23,526 nt of DNA from an uncultured Eubacteriaceae bacterium (GCA_947625585.1 CANQOZ010000008.1:1-23526); one strand, 5' to 3'; shown: positions 7,741 through 14,337, counted from the stretch's first letter. Numbers and translations are program-made. Notes: generated by a model from the letters alone, not told the origin.

Positions 7741-8871
7741 ATGAAGAAATTCTTAAAAGGTTTAACTATAGTATTTTTCGTTGTTTTAATAATTATATGT
7801 GGTTTTACCTTTTACCTGATTTATAACAATAATAAAGATGTTATTACTGAAGAAGATGTTCGGGAATTCCAAAATTCAGATCAAATAATTAATAATCCTT
7901 ATAGTGGCTTTTCTCAATTATCAGACGAAGAAAAGGCAACCTATTTAAGAATTACTAATGAAATTGAAAATTTAAATCCCGATTTCTATTTAACTGGTAA
8001 TAATATTACTGAAGAACAGTTAAACAAGATAACTAATATGATCTTAAAAGATCATCCAGAATATTTTTATGTAAACAATTTTAGTTACAGAAAAAATTAC
8101 AATAACTTAGTTGATTCTATAATGATTACTTATACAGGTGATTCAGAAACAGTTAACCAACAAAAGCAAGAAGTTGAAAACTGGAAAAATAGTATTTTGG
8201 CTATGATAACACCTGAAATGAGTAATTATGAAGTGGCAAAATTACTTCATGATCATTTAGTTAATAATACAGAATATAATGTTAGTTCATTAAATAATCA
8301 AAACTTACTATCTGTTGTTGAAGGTCAACAATCTGTTTGTGCAGGTTATTCTAAAGCTTACCAATATTTATTAAATGAAGCTGGTATATTTGCTACTTAT
8401 GTAAGTGGAGAAGCTAATGTTGGTCCACATGCCTGGAATTTGGTTGAAATAGATGGAGAATATGGTTTTGTTGATGTTACATGGGATGATCCAAGTTTTA
8501 TTGGAAATAATACACCCGATAACTTTATTTCACATCAATATTTTGGAATATCAACTGATCAATTGAGTCAAACTAGGACAATTGATACAACTTATGAAAC
8601 AATTCCAACTTTTAATGAACCCAATTTTAATTATTACGTTAGGGAAGGATTATCATTTGATCTTTCAGAGCCCGGAGCTTATTACCAAATAATTAACTTA
8701 CTTAATAATATAAAAGCTAATGGTTCAGGTAGTTTAGAAGTTAGGTTAGCTAATTATGATCAAGTTGACCAATTACTAAACCAATTATCTTATGATCCAA
8801 TATTGTATAGTGGAACGATAACATATGTTACAGATGGTATTTCTCCTATTATTAACTTCGTTATTAATTAA
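7741..8871 (+). CDS. Membrane-anchored transglutaminase-like protein
   Basis: 376 residues. The N terminus has Lys residues and one hydrophobic segment (about 7-28), a signal anchor or uncleaved signal, so the rest should be outside the cell. The transglutaminase-like core has its papain-type triad: Cys200 in QSVCAGYSKAYQYLL, His230 in GPHAWNLVEI and Asp245 in GFVDVTWDDP. Such domains in Firmicutes are usually proteases or cross-linking enzymes acting on surface proteins or peptidoglycan; the substrate cannot be read from the sequence. The first 170 residues and the last 90 are not assigned. It begins five bases after the ACT gene stop with no clear SD, which suggests coupled translation and membership in the glnS unit. 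Its role there is not obvious. Confidence 0.85.
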   Translation: MKKFLKGLTIVFFVVLIIICGFTFYLIYNNNKDVITEEDVREFQNSDQIINNPYSGFSQLSDEEKATYLRITNEIENLNPDFYLTGNNITEEQLNKITNMILKDHPEYFYVNNFSYRKNYNNLVDSIMITYTGDSETVNQQKQEVENWKNSILAMITPEMSNYEVAKLLHDHLVNNTEYNVSSLNNQNLLSVVEGQQSVCAGYSKAYQYLLNEAGIFATYVSGEANVGPHAWNLVEIDGEYGFVDVTWDDPSFIGNNTPDNFISHQYFGISTDQLSQTRTIDTTYETIPTFNEPNFNYYVREGLSFDLSEPGAYYQIINLLNNIKANGSGSLEVRLANYDQVDQLLNQLSYDPILYSGTITYVTDGISPIINFVIN

Positions 8872-8880
8872 ATAAAAAAA

Positions 8881-8911
8881 GAGGCAAAACCGTATTTAGT
8901 GGTTTTGCCTC
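8881..8911. terminator. Bidirectional terminator between the glnS unit and the tRNA genes
   Basis: Perfect 11-base-pair stem, GAGGCAAAACC against GGTTTTGCCTC, with a 9-base loop. The minus strand has a run of seven T after the stem (A run at 8874-8880). The plus strand has a weaker T-rich tail. It can end both the plus-strand glnS unit and minus-strand tRNA transcripts. Confidence 0.85.
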
Positions 8912-8925
8912 ATAATTTTAATATT

Positions 8926-8946
8926 AAAAAAACCGCTTTAAAGCGG
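8926..8946 (-). terminator. Terminator downstream of the serine tRNAs
   Basis: The palindrome CCGCTTTAAAGCGG (8933-8946) is followed on the minus strand by seven T (A run at 8926-8932). It lies 55 bases after the 3' end of tRNA-Ser(GCU) and is the first stop signal for that transcript; the hairpin at 8881-8911 would be a second. Confidence 0.75.
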
Positions 8947-9000
8947 CTTAGTTTTTATTATTTTATTTCTATTATAGTTAATTTCTAAATTATATTAAAA

Positions 9001-9091
9001 TGGCGGAGAAGGAGGGATTTGAACCCTCGCACCGTTTTACCGGTCTATACACTTAGCAGGCGCACCTCTTGAGCCACTTGAGTACTTCTCC
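9001..9091 (-). tRNA. tRNA-Ser (anticodon GCU)
   Basis: Class II tRNA of 91 bases with encoded CCA (complement of TGG at 9001-9003). The acceptor stem GGAGAAG pairs with CTTCTCC and the discriminator is G, as in serine tRNAs. The anticodon GCT is the complement of 9055-9057. A long variable arm (ACCGGTAAAACGGT region) and the T loop GGTTCAAATCC are present. It reads the AGC/AGU serine codons. It is the second gene of a two-tRNA transcript. Confidence 0.96.
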
Positions 9092-9102
9092 GTATAAAAA
9101 TA

Positions 9103-9192
9103 TGGCCGAGAGGGTGGGATTCGAACCCACGTGGGCTATGAACCCAAACGGTTTTCAAGACCGCCTCGTTATGACCACTTCGATACCTCTCG
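9103..9192 (-). tRNA. tRNA-Ser (anticodon UGA)
   Basis: Class II tRNA of 90 bases with encoded CCA (complement of 9103-9105). The acceptor arm CGAGAGG pairs with CCTCTCG and the discriminator is G. The anticodon loop CTTGAAA carries TGA (complement of 9155-9157). A long variable arm (TTTGGGTTCATAGCCCA) and T loop GGTTCGAATCC are clear. It reads UCA and, by wobble, other UCN codons. It lies 11 bases upstream of tRNA-Ser(GCU) on the same transcript. Confidence 0.96.
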
Positions 9193-9208
9193 AAACGCAA
9201 CGTTAGAT

Positions 9209-9237
9209 ATTATAATATATGAACAAATTATAGTCAA
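9209..9237 (-). promoter_or_regulatory. Near-consensus promoter of the tRNA-Ser pair
   Basis: On the minus strand TTGACT (complement of 9232-9237), exactly 17 bases, TATAAT (complement of 9209-9214). This is one mismatch from the sigma-A consensus, as expected for stable RNA genes. The first tRNA begins about 17 bases after the -10. The mutY start codon is only nine bases from the -35 on the other side. Confidence 0.88.
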
Positions 9238-9245
9238 GAGTTAAA

Positions 9246-10250
9246 ATGAATAAAAATATAAATATCTTTAATAAAAATTTACTTAAATGGTATGACTCTA
9301 ATAAAAGAGATTTAATCTTTAGAAAAGATAAAGATCCCTATAAGATACTTGTTTCTGAAATTATGTCGCAACAGACACAAATAGATACTATGCTTCCTTA
9401 TTATAAACGTTTTATTAAAAAATTTCCTTCAGTTGAATCTTTAGCACAATCAACTGAAGAAATAGTTTATAAATTATGGGAGGGTTTAGGCTACTATCGC
9501 CGTTGCAAAAATTTACTCTTGGCTGCTAAAGAAATTAATTATAACGGGTTTCCAGAAAAATATCAAGACTTAATAAAATTACCTGGAGTAGGTGATTATA
9601 CTGCCGGTGCAATTGCTAGTATTGCTTTTAATGAAAAAGTACCTGCAATAGATGGTAATAACTTAAGAGTTTTTATGAGAGTTTATAATATTGAAAGTGA
9701 TATTAAGAAAAAAAGTACTAAAGATAAAATTAGAGAAATTGTTAAAAATCATTTAGATTATACAGAATCGCCCGGTGACTTTAACCAAGCTGTTATGGAG
9801 CTGGGTGCATTAATTTGTTTAAAAAATAATCCTAGATGTTTGATTTGTCCTATAAGTAGCGATTGCGAAGCTTTTTTAAATAATAGTACTGCTAGTATTC
9901 CTAATACTCCTACTATTAAAGATAAAGTAGTTGAAAATTATGATGTGCTAATTATTCTGAAAAATAATAGACCTCTATATCAATTAAGGAAGGATACTGG
10001 ACTTCTAGAAAATATGTATGGTTTTCCTATGTTAAATAATAGTGGAGTATCTGGAAGTAGAATATCTGAATTAGAAAAAATTTATGATGTCGAAAATTCT
10101 GAATTTAAAGGAGTTTCTAAACATATTTTCTCTCATAAAATTTGGTTATCAAGTATCTTTGTAACAGAAACAGTTAAAGATAATAGAAGTTTAACTATTG
10201 AAGCAGGAAGCATTCCAAAGGCCTTCCAAAAAATGGAAAAATTAATTTAA
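9246..10250 (+). CDS. mutY: Adenine DNA glycosylase MutY
   Basis: Base-excision repair enzyme that removes adenine mispaired with 8-oxoguanine; 334 residues, slightly shorter than the usual 350. Catalytic Glu38 lies in VSEIMSQQTQ and catalytic Asp136 in PAIDGNNLRV. The helix-hairpin-helix is LPGVGDYTAGAI (112-123). The 4Fe-4S cluster ligands fit C-x6-C-x2-C-x5-C at C191, C198, C201 and C207. The C-terminal part (about 225-334) is the divergent Nudix-like domain that reads oxoG, with SHKIW as the usual SH-x-W-like site. Two small departures from common MutY are visible: LIFR where LPWR is usual, and MSQQT where MLQQT is usual. The SD is poor (AAGAG), and the gene starts 53 bases from the divergent tRNA pair. 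No terminator follows it clearly. Confidence 0.95.
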   Translation: MNKNINIFNKNLLKWYDSNKRDLIFRKDKDPYKILVSEIMSQQTQIDTMLPYYKRFIKKFPSVESLAQSTEEIVYKLWEGLGYYRRCKNLLLAAKEINYNGFPEKYQDLIKLPGVGDYTAGAIASIAFNEKVPAIDGNNLRVFMRVYNIESDIKKKSTKDKIREIVKNHLDYTESPGDFNQAVMELGALICLKNNPRCLICPISSDCEAFLNNSTASIPNTPTIKDKVVENYDVLIILKNNRPLYQLRKDTGLLENMYGFPMLNNSGVSGSRISELEKIYDVENSEFKGVSKHIFSHKIWLSSIFVTETVKDNRSLTIEAGSIPKAFQKMEKLI

Positions 10251-10638
10251 ATGAATAAGGCGGATAATTAAATATATACGAGATTTAATTAAGAATTATC
10301 AAAAGTGTAAAATTTTAATATTGCGCTTGACATAATGCGTTTTACTTTAAATATTTAGGAGTACTGAACAATTTGAAATTAACATCTGTAGATAAATTAA
10401 GATAATCTCAATTTCGAGTTGAATTATTTATTAGTTTTTATTATAATATATTTATAAATTAAGCAATTATATTTTTTTGGAATTTCTATTAATAAAATAA
10501 GTTTTTACAATTAAAATTAATTGTTATAATAATGTGTAAATAAAGAGAACTGTCATATCAGTTAATTTACCCAATTGTATGTTTAAATGATTATAAAAGG
10601 GTATTAAATAGAAAGAATAAATTTTATTTGAGGTTATT
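10251..10638. other. 388-base spacer, no gene
   Basis: Very AT-rich spacer between mutY and the thioredoxin gene. It holds an imperfect inverted repeat at 10262-10300 (GATAATT against AATTATC) without a T tail. A consensus -35 TTGACA (10327-10332) has only a weak -10 (TAAATA, 15 bases on). The better thioredoxin promoter with a dyad is near 10503-10530. A leader of about 100 bases follows. No frame of useful length and no terminator for mutY could be seen. Confidence 0.6.
10503..10530 (+). promoter_or_regulatory. Thioredoxin promoter with an 18-base dyad over the spacer
   Basis: The extended -10 TGTTATAAT ends at 10530 and a -35-like TTTACA lies at 10504-10509 (short spacer, 15 bases). Between them sits the perfect inverted repeat ACAATTA-AAAT-TAATTGT (10507-10524), touching both elements. 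That is where a repressor would act. The half-sites resemble MarR/OhrR-type operators (TACAATT-AATTGTA), but the assignment is inference. Confidence 0.5.
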
Positions 10639-10956
10639 ATGACTGTTCTAACAAAAGCTGATTTTAATCAAGCAGTTTTAGATTCTAACGGAATTACATT
10701 TGTTGAATTTTTTGCTAGCTGGTGTCCACATTGTAGAGCTTTTTATCCTGAATATTGTGAAATAGCTGAAGAACTTGGAAATGAAGCTAATTTTTATCAA
10801 GTGGAAATAGACCAGAGTCGAGGACTAGCAGATGAATATGGAATAGAAAGTATTCCAACAATTGTAGTCTTTAAAAATGGACAAGAAGTTTACCGATTTG
10901 TAGGTGCTCAACCAGTCCAAGTATTCCAAGAAATTATCCAAGATTTGGATAATTAA
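10639..10956 (+). CDS. Thioredoxin-fold protein with a CPHC active site
   Basis: Single-domain thioredoxin-like protein, 105 residues, without signal peptide or membrane segment, so cytoplasmic. The active site is FFASWCPHCRAF (C29, P30, H31, C32) and the cis-proline loop is SIPTIVVF (P73). A third cysteine, C40, lies one helix turn further. Standard thioredoxins have CGPC; CPHC is the DsbA-type dipeptide and usually makes a more oxidising disulfide, although the protein otherwise looks like a thioredoxin and not DsbA. The start is supported by GAGG five bases upstream. A hairpin and a second small gene follow 58 bases downstream. The partner reductase is not in the window. Confidence 0.9.
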   Translation: MTVLTKADFNQAVLDSNGITFVEFFASWCPHCRAFYPEYCEIAEELGNEANFYQVEIDQSRGLADEYGIESIPTIVVFKNGQEVYRFVGAQPVQVFQEIIQDLDN

Positions 10957-10965
10957 CAAATATGT

Positions 10966-10988
10966 TAACAATCCCGTTTGGGATGTTA
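10966..10988 (+). other. Hairpin between the thioredoxin gene and the small downstream gene
   Basis: TAAC-A-ATCCC, loop GTTT, GGGAT-GTTA gives a nine-pair stem with one bulged A. There is no T run after it, so it is not a standard terminator. It may mark RNA processing or partial termination, with different expression of the two genes. Confidence 0.5.
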
Positions 10989-11014
10989 TATAAAATTAAA
11001 TAAGGAGGCCCCAA

Positions 11015-11272
11015 ATGGCTGATACAAAAACAATTGAAGCTTTAGAAAAAGCTGTTGGCGATACTGCTTATGGTCAATATATTATTCAAGATGCAAAGAA
11101 AGCTGATCCTGATGAAAAATATGGTCAGAATATAGTTGACCGTTTACATGAAATGATCGGTGTCCTCGCTGCTTATGAAAGAATTCATAAAGATGCTGGA
11201 GAAGATGCTAAAGCTACAGCAGAAGCTGATAAAATTGCTATAGCTAAAAAAGCATTAGCTGCTGTTCAATAA
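11015..11272 (+). CDS. Small charged helical protein of unknown function
   Basis: 85 residues, not recognised. It is rich in Ala, Lys, Asp and Glu, has no Cys or Trp, and carries no signal peptide or membrane stretch. The sequence suggests an all-helical soluble protein: MADTKTIEALEKAVG, a middle with YGQYIIQDAKKADPDEKYGQ and LHEMIGVLAAYERIHKDAG, and a final Ala/Lys-rich helix. YGQ occurs twice (about 19-21 and 36-38). The ribosome site is the strongest in the window: AAGGAGG ends six bases before the ATG, so the protein may be abundant. It follows the CPHC thioredoxin on the same strand and is closed by a very strong terminator, so the two likely form one unit. No function is proposed. Confidence 0.8.
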   Translation: MADTKTIEALEKAVGDTAYGQYIIQDAKKADPDEKYGQNIVDRLHEMIGVLAAYERIHKDAGEDAKATAEADKIAIAKKALAAVQ

Positions 11273-11308
11273 GTGAGAGACAATTGGTCTTCTTTAATAT
11301 AAAAAAAC

Positions 11309-11341
11309 AAACCGGAGTCTTTTAAAAGACTCCGGTTTTTA
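11309..11341. terminator. Strong terminator after the thioredoxin unit
   Basis: Perfect 30-base palindrome with arms AAACCGGAGTCTTTT (11309-11323) and AAAAGACTCCGGTTT (11324-11338), then TT. A-rich sequence in front of it (AAAAAAAC) makes it usable from both strands. Confidence 0.93.
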
Positions 11342-11423
11342 TATTAATTAACAAAATTACATGTTCTATAAACAAATGAATTATAAAATCATTTTTTATA
11401 ATTGAAGAAACAATAGGTTAGGG

Positions 11424-11627
11424 GTGATTTATTTTAAAATAATTCGATTACTCTAATCTTGAGAATAATGCTGATTATGATGTTAAAGGTTATTTAAAAA
11501 ACTATTTGAGGTTTTGGAAACTTCTAATAAAAAATTTGGAGAATATAGGAATAAGGTAAAGGAGATTCCTGTTATAGATAGTATTACGATATTAAAGATA
11601 AAATTAAAATTAATTAGAAATTATTAA
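11424..11627 (+). pseudogene. Possible frameshifted coding remnant
   Basis: No intact frame exists here, but three adjoining pieces read like one protein. A GTG at 11424 opens MIYFKI. The next frame, from 11443, gives FDYSNLENNADYDVKGYLK. From about 11495 the first frame resumes with KKLFEVLETSNKKFGEYRNK and runs to VKEIPVIDSITILKIKLKLI...TAA at 11625. Both shifts fall at A/T runs, including the six-A run near 11495, and they compensate each other. A TATAAT at 11397-11402 and a G-rich stretch before the GTG could be the old start signals. The family is not recognised. It may be a decayed gene, a sequencing error at homopolymers, or chance coding. Confidence 0.35.
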
Positions 11628-11634
11628 AATAAAA

Positions 11635-11652
11635 GAGTCTCGATTGAGACTC
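11635..11652 (-). terminator. Terminator of the Mrr-like gene
   Basis: GAGTCTC-GATT-GAGACTC is a perfect seven-pair hairpin. On the minus strand it is followed by TTTTATTTT. It begins six bases after the stop codon of the minus-strand gene that ends at 11658. Confidence 0.85.
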
Positions 11653-11657
11653 CAAAA

Positions 11658-12449
11658 TCATATTGACTTGATATTTTCTGGAAAATTTGCGGTATCTTTT
11701 CTTTTCCGATCTTTTAATTCAAGAATTCCATTAATCATTGTTAATAAACAAATTCCAAAAAACATAATGCTTAATGGAAGTAAACTTTTATTTACTATAA
11801 TCGTTTCAACAATTAATATTACACCAATAATAGTTAATAATCCCATTAGGAAAGTACTGACATACATTGAACCTTTACTTTTTATTAATGTTTTACAGGC
11901 TTTAGAATTATTTAAGTCTTCTCCACAAATTAATTCGATATTATTTGCTTCAGCTAATTCACGAGCATTTGGAGTAAAATCAGAATTTGTTATAACTATT
12001 CCTTGTTCAAGTTCATAGTATGATAATCCAGCTGTCACTTCCTGAATAGCACCAACACCAACTTTACCGCTATAGCGTTTACATTGAACTCCGATTTTCT
12101 GATCGTCTTTTACTGTTAGGATGTCTATTCCATAATCAGAGGAATTAGGTGTTTTTTGAATAAATCGATATCCACCTAAAGATAACCATTTACAACAGAA
12201 CTGTTCGAATTCTAATCCACTCATTTGATTAATATTTTTTGGTGGAAAACAGTTTCGAAATGGCCAACTTAAAACTCTAGTAACATAGTAAGTTGTATTT
12301 ATTAGACCAATGCAGCTATATTTTAAAGCTAGCCAAGATACTCGCATTAATTGTTTTAATAAATAGTATAGAGTCTTTGCAAACACAATCACTAAGCCTA
12401 GAATTAATTCAATAAAGAGAAATTTAAAAAATATCTTTAAATATTTCAT
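11658..12449 (-). CDS. Membrane protein with an Mrr-like nuclease domain
   Basis: 263 residues in three parts. The N terminus is hydrophobic, with one clear membrane segment (about 6-30) and possibly a second (37-60). The central part (about 75-185) is a restriction-endonuclease-like Mrr_cat domain: MSGLEFEQFCCKWL, then GIDI (Asp109) and IGVQCKRY (Gln122, Lys124), giving the D-Q-x-K variant of the PD-(D/E)xK site, with Glu80 or Glu82 as the first acid. Two more membrane segments follow (about 198-217 and 224-244) and a basic tail. Mrr-type enzymes cut modified DNA, but the domain also occurs in membrane proteins of unknown role. No methylase or other restriction gene is near. AAAGGAG is five bases before the ATG. 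It is monocistronic on the minus strand. Confidence 0.85.
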   Translation of the reverse strand: MKYLKIFFKFLFIELILGLVIVFAKTLYYLLKQLMRVSWLALKYSCIGLINTTYYVTRVLSWPFRNCFPPKNINQMSGLEFEQFCCKWLSLGGYRFIQKTPNSSDYGIDILTVKDDQKIGVQCKRYSGKVGVGAIQEVTAGLSYYELEQGIVITNSDFTPNARELAEANNIELICGEDLNNSKACKTLIKSKGSMYVSTFLMGLLTIIGVILIVETIIVNKSLLPLSIMFFGICLLTMINGILELKDRKRKDTANFPENIKSI

Positions 12450-12454
12450 CTCAT

Positions 12455-12475
12455 CTCCTTTGACTTCCTATTATA
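12455..12475 (-). promoter_or_regulatory. -10 box and SD of the Mrr-like gene
   Basis: On the minus strand TATAAT (complement of 12470-12475) is followed closely by AAAGGAG (complement of 12455-12461) and the ATG at 12449. The leader would be only about 14 bases. No good -35 is present; the region carries the repeats at 12485-12534 instead. Confidence 0.55.
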
Positions 12476-12484
12476 ACGAAAATT

Positions 12485-12534
12485 CTTAAAATAATTTAAG
12501 AAAAGTTTGTAAAAAACTTAAGATAATTTAAGAT
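12485..12534. repeat. Direct repeat of a palindrome-like 17-mer, 32 bases apart
   Basis: CTTAAAATAATTTAAGA (from 12485) recurs as CTTAAGATAATTTAAGA (from 12517) with one difference. Each copy is itself nearly symmetrical (CTTAA...TTAAG). The period of 32 bases is about three helix turns. A third, more degenerate CTTAAA...TTTTAAG pair lies at about 12558-12583. The array is just upstream of the Mrr-like gene promoter and may be an operator. Confidence 0.5.
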
Positions 12535-12616
12535 ATAAACGATTACATTTTAAAAAGTCTTAAATTTTTTACCGTGGTTTTAAGTTTAAAATAGATTATG
12601 GAAATATTTAAGGATA

Positions 12617-12644
12617 AAAGCGCAGCAAGTGATTGCAGCGCTTT
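12617..12644 (-). terminator. Terminator of the argG-argH unit
   Basis: AAAGCGC-A-GCAA pairs with TTGC-A-GCGCTTT around a 4-base loop, with one mismatch. It starts 15 bases after the stop of the small membrane protein gene. The T tail on the minus strand is short (it runs from the end of the stem arm), so it is a moderate terminator. Confidence 0.65.
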
Positions 12645-12659
12645 GTTTATTCATATTGA

Positions 12660-12926
12660 TTATCTTCTTCTCAGTTTGAAAACTAAATAAAGAACTAAGA
12701 GTATTAATATCACTCCAATTATGACCATACCCCATATTGAAAAGCTGAACATACTTCGAGTCATTCGATACGAGAATGAAATATAAGCCCTATAAAATCT
12801 AAAACCGATATAAATTCCTATTCCTATTAAAAGTACAATAAGGATTAGAACGGTTATTATTTTAGCTTTCAAATGACTTTTTTTCTTTTCAGGCTTTTTA
12901 TTACCATTGTCAACTTGATTACTCAT
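12660..12926 (-). CDS. Small two-segment membrane protein
   Basis: 88 residues, family not recognised. The first 20 residues are polar and Lys-rich (NGNKKPEKKKSHLKAK). Two hydrophobic segments follow (about 22-43 and 63-84), joined by an aromatic loop FRFYRAYISFSYRMTRSMF, and the protein ends KLRRR. The positive ends suggest that both termini are inside the cell. AGGAAAA stands four bases before the ATG, and the gene begins 13 bases after argH, so it is the last gene of the arginine unit. No known arginine enzyme looks like this. A role in transport or membrane function cannot be deduced. Confidence 0.7.
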   Translation of the reverse strand: MSNQVDNGNKKPEKKKSHLKAKIITVLILIVLLIGIGIYIGFRFYRAYISFSYRMTRSMFSFSIWGMVIIGVILILLVLYLVFKLRRR

Positions 12927-12939
12927 ATTCTTTTCCTAA

Positions 12940-14337
12940 TTAGTTATTATGTAAATTATCTAATAAATTGTCTAATCTAGCAATAATTAAACGATTAGTT
13001 TTAGGACTTGGACCTCCTATTAGCTCTCTTTCGTTTATAATTTTTTCTAAATCAATCTCATTATAAACATCTGTACTAAATTTATCAGAGAATTCATTTA
13101 ATTCTTCTAGTGTGAGTTCATCAAGTCTTTTATTATTTTTTTCACAATATAGGACAATATTACCAATAATTGAATGACTGTTTCTAAAAGGCTCTCCCTT
13201 TTTAACGAGATAATCAGCAAGATCAGTTGCATTAATAAATCCGTTTTTCATTTTGTTGAGCATTTCAGATTTGTTTATCTTTAAGGTTTCTAACATTTTA
13301 TAGAGTACCTTTAAGCTAGTTACAACTGTTTCAAAAGAGTCAATTATTGGCTCCTTATCTTCTTGCATATCTTTATTGTAAGCAAGAGGTAATCCTTTCA
13401 TTGTGGTAAATAATGAGATGAGATTACCATAAACCCTACCAGTTTTTCCTCTAATTAGTTCAGCTAAATCTGGATTCTTTTTTTGTGGCATTATTGAAGA
13501 GCCAGTTGTATAAGCATCATCAAGAGTATAAAAGTTAAATTCAGAACTGTTATAAAGAATTATTTCTTCACAGAAACGGGATAAATGCATCATAACTAAG
13601 CTGGAAGCTTGAAGGAAATTTAAAGCAAAATCCCTATCAGAAACAGCATCAATTGAATTTTTTTTAACTCCAGCAAAATCTAACAGTTCGGCCACGTATT
13701 CACGATCAAGATTATAAGTAGTCCCAGCTAATGCACCTGCTCCTAGAGGTAATTCAGATAAACTTTGATTTTTAACAATTTCAAATTGTTTATAGTCTCT
13801 ATAAAACATTTGAAAATAGCATAATAGGTAATGAGCATAAGTTATTGGCTGTGCTATCTGTAAATGGGTATAACCGGGCATTAGGGTTTCTAAATTTTCC
13901 TTGGCCAGTTTTAATAGAAGTTTTAATAAAGAATAAAGTTCAGTTTGAACATCTTCAACACAATGAGCTATATATAACCTAAAATCGGTAGCAACCTGAT
14001 CGTTTCTTGAACGGCCTGTGTGAAGCTTTTTTCCGGCATCTCCAATTAAATTTGTCAGAAGAGCTTCAATATTCATATGAATATCTTCTAATTCTTCATT
14101 TAATTTAAATTTCCCTTCTTCTAAACCATTTAAAATAGTTTCAAGTCCATTAACAATTTGTTCTGTTTCATTTTTGGTCAAGATTCCCTGTTTACCGAGC
14201 ATTTTTGCATGGGCTATAGAACCAGTAATATCTTCCCTGTAGAAATTTTTATCAAATGAGATTGAGGCGTTAAACTCATCTGTTAACTTATCCGTTTCTT
14301 TATCAAAACGACCACCCCAAAGTTTATTCGTTTTCAT
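12940..14337 (-). CDS. argH: Argininosuccinate lyase
   Basis: Last step of arginine synthesis: argininosuccinate to arginine and fumarate, as a cytoplasmic tetramer of the fumarase/aspartase superfamily. 465 residues, the normal length. The N-terminal KLWGGRF is typical of ArgH. The three conserved regions are visible: HTGRSRNDQVATD (106-118), MPGYTHLQIAQP (153-164, His158 the probable base) and the signature GSSIMPQKKNPD (279-290) with catalytic Ser281. The start codon lies 14 bases inside the end of argG, so the two are translationally coupled. The SD inside argG is weak. Confidence 0.98.
   Translation of the reverse strand: MKTNKLWGGRFDKETDKLTDEFNASISFDKNFYREDITGSIAHAKMLGKQGILTKNETEQIVNGLETILNGLEEGKFKLNEELEDIHMNIEALLTNLIGDAGKKLHTGRSRNDQVATDFRLYIAHCVEDVQTELYSLLKLLLKLAKENLETLMPGYTHLQIAQPITYAHYLLCYFQMFYRDYKQFEIVKNQSLSELPLGAGALAGTTYNLDREYVAELLDFAGVKKNSIDAVSDRDFALNFLQASSLVMMHLSRFCEEIILYNSSEFNFYTLDDAYTTGSSIMPQKKNPDLAELIRGKTGRVYGNLISLFTTMKGLPLAYNKDMQEDKEPIIDSFETVVTSLKVLYKMLETLKINKSEMLNKMKNGFINATDLADYLVKKGEPFRNSHSIIGNIVLYCEKNNKRLDELTLEELNEFSDKFSTDVYNEIDLEKIINERELIGGPSPKTNRLIIARLDNLLDNLHNN

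Noticed and set aside
10357..10405. AGGAG followed by a ten-codon frame (TTG start, MKLTSVDKLR).
   Set aside because: The start is TTG, the spacer of 11 bases is too long, and there is no coding continuation after the stop. Chance is more likely than a leader peptide.
11379..11403. Ten-base perfect inverted repeat (AATTATAAAA, loop TCATT) as a mobile-element end or Fur/PerR box.
   Set aside because: Only A and T in the arms, with no partner copy or target duplication in the window. Too little to name.
11644..12018. Plus-strand open frame of 124 codons over the Mrr-like gene.
   Set aside because: It is antisense to a gene with recognisable nuclease motifs, has no SD, and its start lies inside the terminator hairpin.
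11658..12449. A restriction-modification system around the Mrr-like gene.
   Set aside because: No methyltransferase, specificity subunit or other defence gene is nearby; only a lone nuclease-like protein is supported.
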